Assembly: GCA_030490835.1 (NCBI GenBank)
Contig: CM059971.1
Location: 40,348,012 to 40,412,011 of the forward strand
Direction: 5' to 3'
From: Annona cherimola
Lineage: Eukaryota; Streptophyta; Magnoliopsida; Magnoliales; Annonaceae
Length of the DNA stretch: 64,000 nt
Under the pieces are notes generated by a model that did no database searches, had not been told where the DNA came from, and saw only the letters and a list, made by a program, of their open reading frames with translations. Position 1 is the stretch's first letter. Each line of letters begins with the position of its first letter. A program made the translations under genes and the position numbers. Shown here piece after piece: positions 12,358 to 20,771 of this stretch.

Positions 12358-13938
12358 TGATAACTCGTATTTTTACGAGTTATCATGGCCCATTTCAGAC
12401 TTAATTTGTGTGTTAGTTCAAGAGATTAGGCATAGTTTGCACTCATTTAGCTTAATTTTCACCCGCTTTGCATTTTAGGAGCATTAATTAGTTTTTAGGC
12501 AATTTTAGCATTATTTAGGCTTTTTATTTATTTAGTTTTTCCATCTTTCGCAGGAAGGACGGGACATACGTTGGCAGAGTGGACGAGTTGAATGCCAGCT
12601 GAGGCATCTAGAGGCAGATGGATGGCGCATATGCGCCACCCTACGCGCCTTGACCATTCGTAGTACACACAGCTGACATGCAGGGCATTCCAGAGAGTTG
12701 GCGCCTAGGCACCACCCAGAGGCGCCCAGGCGCCACTTCTCTACATGAAATCCAAGTCAGAAGCCACAAATCAGGTGGTGCAGTCCAGGGAGTTGGCGCC
12801 TAGGCGCAAGTGCAAGAATTCTTAGGATTTTCAGAATGTGTCCAAACTGCTCAGCACACAGAGAGCTGGCGCCTAGGGGCACCTAGGCGCTAATACGCAT
12901 CCGTACACGAATATTCTAGTGCGCAAGCTGCGCAAATAGGACTCTATATATAGTTCCTAGGGGTTCGCGCACGGGAGAGAGGAGAGAGGGGAGCCTGAGA
13001 ACGAACTACAGTCCAAGAGAAAGCGGAAATCAAGATTAAAGCTCGGATTGAAGAAAGGATTCAAGTCCCGTTGGTGGAACCCGCCGGAAAATAGTTTTTC
13101 TTATTCTTTCCAATTTTCTTTCTCTGCCTTATGGATACTTTTTATTTGGATGTATTGGATATTAAGATCATGTCTTTGAGCTAAACCTCCATTAGATGGA
13201 TAGTTAGGATGAACTGAATTCTAAACTATATTGTTTCTTAGTTCTTAGAATATTCAGTAATGAATATTTAAGCTTATATATGATTGTGTATGATTTACCT
13301 TTGCATGTGTGAGTTTAATGCTTTTACAAGATTAGCTACCTTGTAAGATGATTTAATTGCTTGATTTATCCTTGGAAGAGGAAGATCTTTGCCAGATCCA
13401 TGTGCAAGGCATAGGTTTCGACCTTTGTGTAAGGAGAGTTGTTTAATGGATAGGAACATACCGTTAAACCCTATGTAGTCATTATACAAGTTATGCACTT
13501 ATCAATTTTACTTTATTTAATGGCATGAGAACATAGCACTTAAATAGGGTGTAATTAGCTTTACATACTGTTGGAAAACATATATAAAGATATATGAACT
13601 TGGGCTAGTAAATCCATATGCAATCCACTTAAAAAGAACCAACGCAATATAGTTTAGATTCAAGGATTCCGATCTATCCATCTACCATCCCTAATCAACA
13701 AACTCGCTTTTAGTATCCAGTAGTCTCGTGATTTCTACTATGATTTCTTTTTGCAATCGTTAGCTTAGTTAAATTACAAAACCAGAAGTTTCCATCCATA
13801 GAACGCAATTTAACTAATTCATAATTCGGTTAACAATTCCTCGTGGGAACGATACTCTACTCACTCTTTATTACTTGACATGGCACGTATACTTGCGTAA
13901 ATAGCGAGCATTTTAATTAACATATACGCAGCTCGTCA
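12358..13938 (+). repeat. Athila-1 3' LTR
   Basis: 1581 bp from TGATAACT to GCTCGTCA, matching 6630-8190 with scattered substitutions and one extra segment of about 20 bp with an additional GGCGCC-type word near 12715. Open frames inside, such as the one at 13295-13498, have counterparts in the 5' LTR and are not genes. Confidence 0.88.
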
Positions 13939-14468
13939 GCATCTCATAATTTCATTCAACCGTTTCAAATTTCATCTCAATTTGATTTTCCTAGCTCCCA
14001 TTATAGCCGTTCAAAGTTAACGGTTGCAATTGAGATATGATCAATAAATCATTATACTCATTTCATCAAGAATTTTCATAACCCAATAATTCCATAATAC
14101 CAGCCCAACATTATCAGCTACCATTTCAAATTCCACTTGAATTCGCCTTACAGGCATTGAGTTATGAATTTTCTAGTGTTTTTCCATTAAACTTGTTAAT
14201 TATCATATAAATTCCCATAATTCATATTAAATAATGGAAAATGATTATCCATGATATATTTGTACATTCAAATCAATAATAATTTACTCTAATCTCATTG
14301 TCTCATTTTAGCTCAAAATGATCAATCACCTCATTATTGCTAATCCTTAACCCTAATTGCAATAATTAGCAAAATCACGTAAGTCATTCGTAATTCAATA
14401 ATTCATATATAAATGTCATATACATAATCAATGTATACATATGGGTTCTACATGGGTTGGGTTTCACA
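13939..14468 (-). repeat. Tekay-A 3' LTR, proximal part
   Basis: It resumes after the second GCATC copy (13939-13943) and matches 57825-58350. It ends TTTCACA at 14468, which on the minus strand is the LTR start TGTGAAA. Confidence 0.88.
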
Positions 14469-14470
14469 AT

Positions 14471-14480
14471 CCTCCCCCCT
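14471..14480 (-). other. Tekay-A polypurine tract
   Basis: On the minus strand this reads AGGGGGGAGG, two bases from the 3' LTR start. It matches the run of G at 25512-25519 at the same place in Tekay-B. Confidence 0.85.
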
Positions 14481-14506
14481 TATAACAGGTTTCGTCCCAA
14501 AACCGT

Positions 14507-15013
14507 TTATTCTTTAAATAGCTGGGGGTATTTCCGCTCCACTTCTTCTTTTAATTCCCAAGTGGCTTCATTTTCGGAATACCGGTTCCATTGCACCTTT
14601 ACGTACTCAATTTTCCGATTCTGAAGCTTTTGTACCTTCTGATCTAAGATTTTAACTGGTCTTTCTTCATAATTTACATAATCTTGTATCTGTAAATTTT
14701 CAGCCACTAATATATGTGTTGGGTTCGGAACATACTTCCTAAGCATCGATATATGAAATACATTGTGAACTAGGGCTAACGCCGGGTGTAAGGCTATCCT
14801 ATAAGCCAATTTCCCAACCCTCTCCAAAACTTCAAATGGTCCAATATACCTGGGATTCAGCTTTCTCCTTTTCCCAAACTTGGTAACTCCCTTGAATGGC
14901 ATGACCTTTATAAACACGTGTTTGCCAACTTGGATATTCAAATCCCTTCTCTTGCAATCTGTGTAACTCTTTTGCCGATTTTGGGCTGTGAGTATACACT
15001 GGCGAATTGTTCG
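14507..15013 (-). pseudogene. Tekay-A integrase C-terminus and chromodomain-like tail
   Basis: This is the last part of the Tekay-A polyprotein, open over its whole length up to the TAA at 14507-14509. It begins in the linker after the integrase core (IRQCILTAQNRQKSY), passes the GPFEVLERVG and HNVFHISMLRKY segments typical of gypsy integrases, and ends with WNRYSENEATWELKEEVE, the chromodomain-like tail of plant chromoviruses. That tail is thought to steer integration toward heterochromatin. The upstream part of the same gene is at 39459-39894, split off by Sire-1, whose duplication GTTCG is at 15009-15013. It is close in sequence to 24960-25487 of Tekay-B. Confidence 0.88.
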
Positions 15014-15134
15014 TGTTGGAAACAATGTTTAAAACAAAACAAAATTGACCAAAGCATAAGTTTTGATGATTAACAAAGTCAAATTTGAGTATAAATGATT
15101 ACTAATGAATGTGTTGAATGTCTTAAGGAATGAA

Positions 15135-15465
15135 ATTAGCCAAGTCGATTTCCAAGTCGACTCAGACTTCGACTTAGGGTGAAGTCGATCCCGAAGTCGA
15201 CTCCACATTCGACTTCAAACGGAACCTGAAGGACAGATTTGAATTTGGAAGGTGAACAGCTGAAGTCGCAGGCCAAGTCGACTCCACTTGCGACTTGAAA
15301 GCCAAGTCGCATACGAAGTCGACTCCAGTATCGACTTGAAGATGCACAGTTCCTTCTAGCGTTGATTTTGGGACAGAACATACCGAAGTCGCAGTCAAAG
15401 TCGACTCCAGCTTGCGACTTGGGCGAAGTCGCAGACAAAGTCGACCCCAAGATCGACTTGAGGTT
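15135..15465 (+). repeat. GTCGAC hairpin cluster in the Sire-1 LTR
   Basis: Several units of the form AAGTCGCAG..AAGTCGACTCC..TGCGACTTG. Each unit has the 6-bp palindrome GTCGAC in the loop region, and AAGTCGCA on the left is the reverse complement of TGCGACTT on the right, so each can fold as a hairpin. A second cluster is at 15730-15945. Long open frames in both directions here are a by-product of the repeat. Confidence 0.8.
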
Positions 15466-16023
15466 CTCAAAGTTCAAGACACAGGTTCAAGCTCATTTCA
15501 AGATGAAGACAACTCAAGATATGAAGACTAATATAAATCTAAAGCAAGCAAGGTGCTTGAACTTTTCCAAATCAAAGAGAAATTAACCATACAAGTTTTC
15601 AAGCTCTCCAAGATTCACAAGGTTTACAAAATATGAAGCCAATCCAGAATGAAAATAATTGAAGGAAAAAAGCTAAGCAAACTAGAGGAGAATCAAACAA
15701 GGATCAAACTGATTTGGCACAAGAACTAGTCAAGTCGCAACCCAAGTCGACTCCAAGATCGACTTGAGGTCAAGTCGCACCCCAAGTCGACTCCGAAATC
15801 GACTTGAGGCCAACTCTGAAACCAAGTCGACCCAGAACTCAGACTTGGAAACTGGAGAGCAGCCGAAGTCACATACGAAGTCGACTCCAGCATGCGACTT
15901 GGGCGAAGTCCCAGACGAAGTCGACTCCACCTGCGACTTGGAAAAGTAACGTTCGAATTTTCGAATGTTGGAACATTTATTGCGCGCCAACCACTTTGAT
16001 AACGTTCAAATTCTTCCCTCCTC

Positions 16024-16031
16024 TATAAATA
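16024..16031 (+). promoter_or_regulatory. TATA box of the Sire-family LTR
   Basis: TATAAATA just after the GTCGAC clusters. Counterparts are at 38750-38757 (Sire-1 3' LTR), 49757-49764 (sLTR-3, TATAAAAG) and 61593-61600 (Sire-2, TATATATA). Conserved position in four LTR copies supports a core promoter. Confidence 0.7.
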
Positions 16032-16734
16032 GACACTCAAGCAAACGTGAATAAACACAAGATAGAGTCTAAAGAGAGGAAGAAGTGCAAGCAAGAGTTC
16101 TTATTTGCTTTTCTCTAAATTTGAGTGATCTATACACTTTCAAAGGAAGAACAAGCTTCAAAGTTGCAAGTAGCTTCAACGAAACACAACCGGTTGCTTC
16201 TACAGATTCTTCCTCAAACTGAAACTTGCCTACACAACTTAGTAAAGTGTAGATCTTCCTTATTTTCACATTATTGTTTGTTTTTGGTGCTTGGTTTGAG
16301 TTTGGTGTATCAAACCAAGACGTTGCAAGTAGAGTTGTGATTGGAGTGTAACCCATCATCTACTTGTGTCAATTGTATATGCCCCCTAGAGCTAGAATCT
16401 AGAAGAGAGCATAGACTCTGATTGTATATGCCCCCTAGAGCTAGAATCTAGAAGAGAGCAGAGACTCTAACTGTATTCGCGGAATACATAGTGGAACCCA
16501 AGTCACAACGGTGTGTGAGCTTGGAAGAGTGGAGTAGGGAAAGATTGCCCGAACCACTATAAATCTTCTCTACTGCTTTTCTTTATTGCTTTCATTATCT
16601 TATTGCCCTCCATTTCTTTCAATCAAGGGGATTAAACTTTCAAGGGGTTAAGTTTTTAATTTACCAAGGAATTTTATAAGAACCCAATTCACCCCTCCCC
16701 TCTTGGGTTTTACCATTAACTCGGGACCAACAAG

Positions 16735-16746
16735 TGGTATCAGAGA
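16735..16746 (+). other. Sire-1 primer binding site, initiator tRNA-Met type
   Basis: TGGTATCAGAGA starts 2 bp after the LTR end, matching the usual tRNA-Met primer site of copia elements except that the last base is A where C is usual. In Sire-2 the matching site at 62307 begins GGGTATCAGAGC-like with its own mismatch. Confidence 0.75.
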
Positions 16747-16780
16747 AGGTCTTTGAGTTAAACCAAAGAGATCTATTGAC

Positions 16781-18003
16781 ATGACATCCCAATCGACTTC
16801 TGTTCCCGCATTTGCCGAAGGCCAATCATTTATTAGGCCACCATTATTTGATGGGAATAATTTTAGATATTGGAAGCTACGTATGAAACAACTCATCATG
16901 GCTACAGATATGGACTCTTGGATTGCAATCCAAGACGGTGTGACTTTGCCTATTGATGAAAGAGCTTTCAAATGGACCGATGAGGAAGTGAAAATTGTAA
17001 AGAGCAATGCCAAGGCTATGAATTCATTATTTTGTGCTCTTATGACCTCCGAATATGATAGAGTATCCTCTTGTTTAACTGCCAAAGAAATATGGGATAC
17101 ACTAACTTCTATCTATGAAGGAACCTCTCAAGTCCAAGGGACGAGGAGAAACATTTTGATTGGAGAATTGGAAAATTTTAGGATGATAAAAACTGAAAAT
17201 ATTTCTGAAATGTTTGCTAGATTTTCCAAGATTACTAATGCCTTGAAAGGGCTAGGAAAAGTAATTTCTGAATCTGAGTAGGTCATGAAGATTCTAATGG
17301 CACTACCCGAATCATGGACTCCAAAAATCACGGCAATAGAAGAAGCCAAGGCTCTTAACACGTTGAAGTTGGAAAATCTTATTAGCTCCTTAATGTCACA
17401 TGAGCTGATCAAGAAAAGAAACGAAGATCATCACAAAGGCAAAAGAGCCATTGCCTTGAGAGCCGCACAAGACTCGGACGACACCTCATCTTCACAAAAT
17501 GACGATGAAATTGCCTTACTCATAAAACGATTCAGAAAATTTGTAAGGAAAGGCAGAAATTTCAAAAATTTTAAAGAAAGAAACTCCAAAGAGAAAAAGA
17601 AAGAAACAACAAAATGCTACCGATGTGGTGGTTCGGGACACATGCAAGCCCAATGTCCAACACCCGAAGAAAACAAGGCAAATGAGCAAAGAAAAGATCG
17701 AGGCGACAACAAAAGATTTCAAAGAAACAAAGGAAGAGGCATGTACGTGAATGAAGAAGAATCTACAACAAATAGCTCCTCAAGTGAAGAATGCAAAGCA
17801 GATTGCTCGAGAATTTGTTGCATAGCAAATACCGACATATGCTTTGCAGCCATGGAAACCTTGGAGGATCAAGCTACTTCAACGGACTCCACAAGTAGTC
17901 AAGAGGTAACCTCCAAACAGAAATCTTTTTCAAATTTTTCTACAAATGAATGTATTAAATGTGCTGAATTAGAAGAACTTCAACAAGCTTATGATTCACT
18001 ATA
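16781..18003 (+). pseudogene. Sire-1 gag, N-terminal part
   Basis: The frame starts at ATG 16781 (MTSQSTSVPAFAEGQ), follows the copia gag pattern (FDGNNFRYWKLRMK, then the UBN2-type helical region) and contains a CCHC zinc knuckle, CYRCGGSGHMQAQC, at 17615-17656. Gag would coat the element RNA. A TAG at 17279-17281 replaces the CAG that Sire-2 has at the same place (62852-62854), so the frame is broken by one C-to-T change and then continues in frame to 18003. Tekay-B interrupts it there; the continuation is at 28082. The acidic serine-rich stretch after the knuckle is shared with Sire-2. Confidence 0.87.
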
Positions 18004-18864
18004 TGTGGAACCCTGACCGTATACGAGTTGTTTCGACTGTATACGCGTCATTTCGACATTTGTAATATTGTAATTATTTTATGAATAAATGAAAATTCAT
18101 GAATTATATTGATAGATATGTGTATTGGAGATTGTAATAATGCAGTTGAAAATTTAACCCCGTGAATAGTGCACGTGAATAGTAAACGTGAATAGTAAAC
18201 AAGGGGTTAAGATGTATGATTAAGAGTTAATCACTTGGATTAACTTAATCATAAAAGACAAAATAGAGATTTAATCACTACAGGACAAAATAGCAATTCT
18301 TTTGGATATTTTAATCCAAATTTGGATTTTTGTGGAAAAATAGAAAAAAATTCATAAATTGCAATCCGGAAGTCGGAATTCGATGAAATTTTTTATGGAT
18401 GGTTAAAAATTCATGATGAACATGATGAATGGATTAAGATGTGATGAAAACTATAAATCAAAGGTCAAGATGAAGCGTCATTTAGAGATCGAAAAAGTAG
18501 CTTAACTTTTAATTAAAGCTACTTTTGACTTTTTAATAAATAAATAAAATAAAAATAAAAAAAATAAATGCAATGGCTGCTGCAGTGCAGGGAGTTGCAG
18601 GGGCTGTTGACCTTTGGGGCCAAATCCAATGGCCACAAATGAATCTCATCATTAACCAACGGTTAGGATTAATTTAGCTTAATTTAATTATTTTAAAAAA
18701 TAAAAAATAGGTAGAAAATAGGGCTGCAATAGGGTTTCTGGAGCAGGCCTAGGGTGGGCAGCACATGGCTCAAAGCATTTTTCAAAATTAAAAAGAAATA
18801 CCAATTTATAAATAAATACCTCAAAGCTTGGGGGTAAATTCCAAATTCATAAAAAATGGACCCC

Positions 18865-18872
18865 TATAAATA
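18865..18872 (+). promoter_or_regulatory. TATA box of the Tekay-B LTR
   Basis: CCCCTATAAATAGAGGAGC context, with an identical copy at 26386-26393 in the 3' LTR. It sits about 860 bp into the LTR; a transcription start some 30 bp downstream is inferred. Confidence 0.7.
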
Positions 18873-20193
18873 GAGGAGCAGGCCATGGACGAAATTAACA
18901 ACCATCCCAGCTCAAAAATCACTTGAGCCACTTCATTTTCCATCTCCACACGTTTTAGCCTTGAAGAATAGAAGGTTGGAGAGAGAAAGTGTGAGAAAAA
19001 GAGGCATATCTCCACTTTGGGTAAGTGATTTCTATCCAAATTTATTTTGGATGTTAAGTAAGGTAGAACCATGCTTAGATAATCTCTAAGCATGAGAAAA
19101 TAAGTATAGATATAATGTTTAAATGGAATTGTGCCGAAACATCAAAAATTTGGAGCGAAGATAGGGTATTTGGGAAGATAGCATATGATATGTGAAAATA
19201 ATGCTCCAAAATTGATAAGTGATGGTTTGGGATGTATGATTATGATAAATATGATGTTGGAATAATGATATATTAATTTCATGATTTTTGGAATTAAGGA
19301 TTATGCTTGAGTGAATTTATGATGATTTTTAGTATATGGAGAAAATAATTTTTTTGGCCAAGTAAATGATGATAAATTAAAAATATAAGAAATGTCCAAT
19401 GATATACTAGGCATAAGGTATGTCATGGTATTTTTTATTTTTGGAAAAAATATCAATTTTTGAAACCCATGAACAGTAACCACGTAGCTGTGAACAGTAA
19501 CCACGGATGAACAGTGATCTGCTACAGTAATTTGCTACAGTGACAGCGTGATTTTGGAGAAAATTTGGAAATTAATATTTGAATATAAGTATGAAATTTT
19601 GGAAGAATTTATGGACAAAAATATCTATGTAAAGAAATAATGCCCAAATATTATAAAGCATACATGGGAAGCAGCTTAAATAAAGGAAATGAAATATCCT
19701 TTGTCCTTGAATAGGAAAAGGAAAAGAGAAGGTCGAAGACACCTCCTAAGAAGGTAAGCAAGTTATATGTTTTGCAAATTTATTTCAAAATTCTTGAAAT
19801 TGTTTGTGAATTGCTTTATGAAATTTATTTAAGGTTGGCCATACCTATAACTGCTTTACATGAACTGAAGTTTGTGAAATTGTTTATTAAATGCTTTTTA
19901 TGAAATTTTTTTATGATTTGCAAATATCATGCCGGCATGTGTATGAGAATAAGCATGTGCACGAGGAATAGGCCTTAGTCGAGGTAGTAAGCGGACCGGA
20001 TGTCTCCCTCGCTATTGCCAAGTCGCTTAATAGGCCCAGGCCGGCGGCGACCTCCCTGAAATGGGAGCATGTATGGGATGGGCGCCTAGCTAGCGTCGCA
20101 TCCAAAGGAATGTCATGAATGCTATGTATGCATTGCATTTGCATTTTATGAAATGCATGAAAATGATTGAAAAATTATGTATAGCTTGCTTAC

Positions 20194-20209
20194 TGAGTAT
20201 TATTACTCA
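20194..20209 (+). promoter_or_regulatory. Conserved LTR stem-loop
   Basis: TGAGTATTATTACTCA, a 6-bp stem with a 4-base loop, preceded by GCTTGCTTAC. The 3' LTR copy is at 27715-27730. Related stem-loops sit at the same relative place in Tekay-A (54801-54814), T-solo (44730-44743) and LTR-X (35272-35287). It may belong to the R region or 3' end processing; that is inference. Confidence 0.55.
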
Positions 20210-20558
20210 CCCATGCTTTTTCAACAACAGACAGGAAATGATGATGAAGGCAGCATGCCAAGTGTTATATAGTTTTTGATATAAATGATGTTTATGTAAA
20301 CTTTATGTAAAGACAACGATGATAATTTTGAGATGAAAAGGGAATATTTTTATTCCAATGAAAATGTTTATGGAATAGTTTTTGATCATAACTGTGTTAT
20401 GTGAAATATATTTCAAATTGGATGAATGATGGGAATTTTCCATGTATTGATGAAAAAAAAATCCTGCCGTGTGATCAGGGCAACAATCCTGAGTCACGTT
20501 TACCAATCAAAACGATCCCGGAGTAAGGTTTCTAGGCACGTTGGTTCGGGGCTCCACA

Positions 20559-20771
20559 GAAGTTGGTATGAGAGCATGGATTGGAAATAGGCGGGAGAAG
20601 GAGAAAATAAATGATGTTGAAAGGATAAGTTTGATACCACAGAAGTTGGTATCAGAGCATGGATTGGTAAATAGGCAGAAAAGGAAAGACTAAGCTAGAA
20701 TACATGAAATTATGATTATGACTGAATTATTTACCATTGATGAATATTGATGTTATACTAATAAATGTTTT
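20559..20771 (+). other. Tekay-B leader with two primer-site copies
   Basis: The site next to the LTR (20564-20584) reads TGGTATGAGAG, with one mismatch to the usual tRNA-Met site. A second copy 83 bp on (20647-20667) reads the canonical TGGTATCAGAG. Both are preceded by ACAGAAGT and followed by ATTGG, so the region is a partial tandem duplication. The rest of this short leader holds no gene. Confidence 0.8.

Larger units (their letters stand above)
6630..13938 (+). mobile_element. Athila-1, non-autonomous Athila-like Ty3/gypsy element
   Basis: The element starts TGATAACT at 6630 and ends GCTCGTCA at 13938, flanked by GCATC (6625-6629 and 13939-13943). LTRs are 1561 and 1581 bp and enclose about 4.2 kb. 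Inside are a tRNA-Asp-type primer site, a gag typical of Athila elements, a protease region with CDLGAS, and one more frame, then about 1.4 kb of noncoding sequence. I find no reverse transcriptase, RNase H or integrase, so it would have depended on another element. Gag and protease carry at least ten stops and two frame changes. Confidence 0.85.
15014..16732 (+). repeat. Sire-1 5' LTR
   Basis: 1719 bp from TGTTGGAAAC to GGACCAACA. Two clusters of GTCGAC-centred repeats lie at 15135-15465 and 15730-15945, a TATA box at 16024, and a 49-bp tandem duplication ('ccccctagagctagaatct') starts at 16381 and 16430. Compared with the 3' LTR (35944-36669, 38460-39458) I count about 16 differences in the first 720 bases. 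Confidence 0.9.
18004..20558 (+). repeat. Tekay-B 5' LTR
   Basis: TGTGGAACCC to GGCTCCACA. It holds a TATA box at 18865, a tract of tandem CAGTAACCACG/CAGTG-like words near 19470-19550, a GC-rich block at 19950-20105, the stem-loop TGAGTA..TACTCA at 20194-20209 and an inverted repeat near the end (20470-20500). No gene is seen. Confidence 0.9.

Noticed and set aside
15135..15465. Regularly spaced repeats resembling a CRISPR array.
   Set aside because: The repeats are themselves inverted pairs with uneven spacing, lie in plant LTRs and have no cas genes.
15136..16340. Several open frames on both strands in the Sire LTRs, also at 36104-36567, 37302-38716, 41024-41479, 49044-49761 and 60725-61540.
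   Set aside because: They are opened by the GTCGAC repeats, recur in every LTR copy, overlap each other on both strands and show no protein family.
18821..20506. Minus-strand frames of 67-90 codons repeated exactly at 26342-27665.
   Set aside because: They are duplicated only because they lie in the two LTRs of Tekay-B; no start context or domain supports them.
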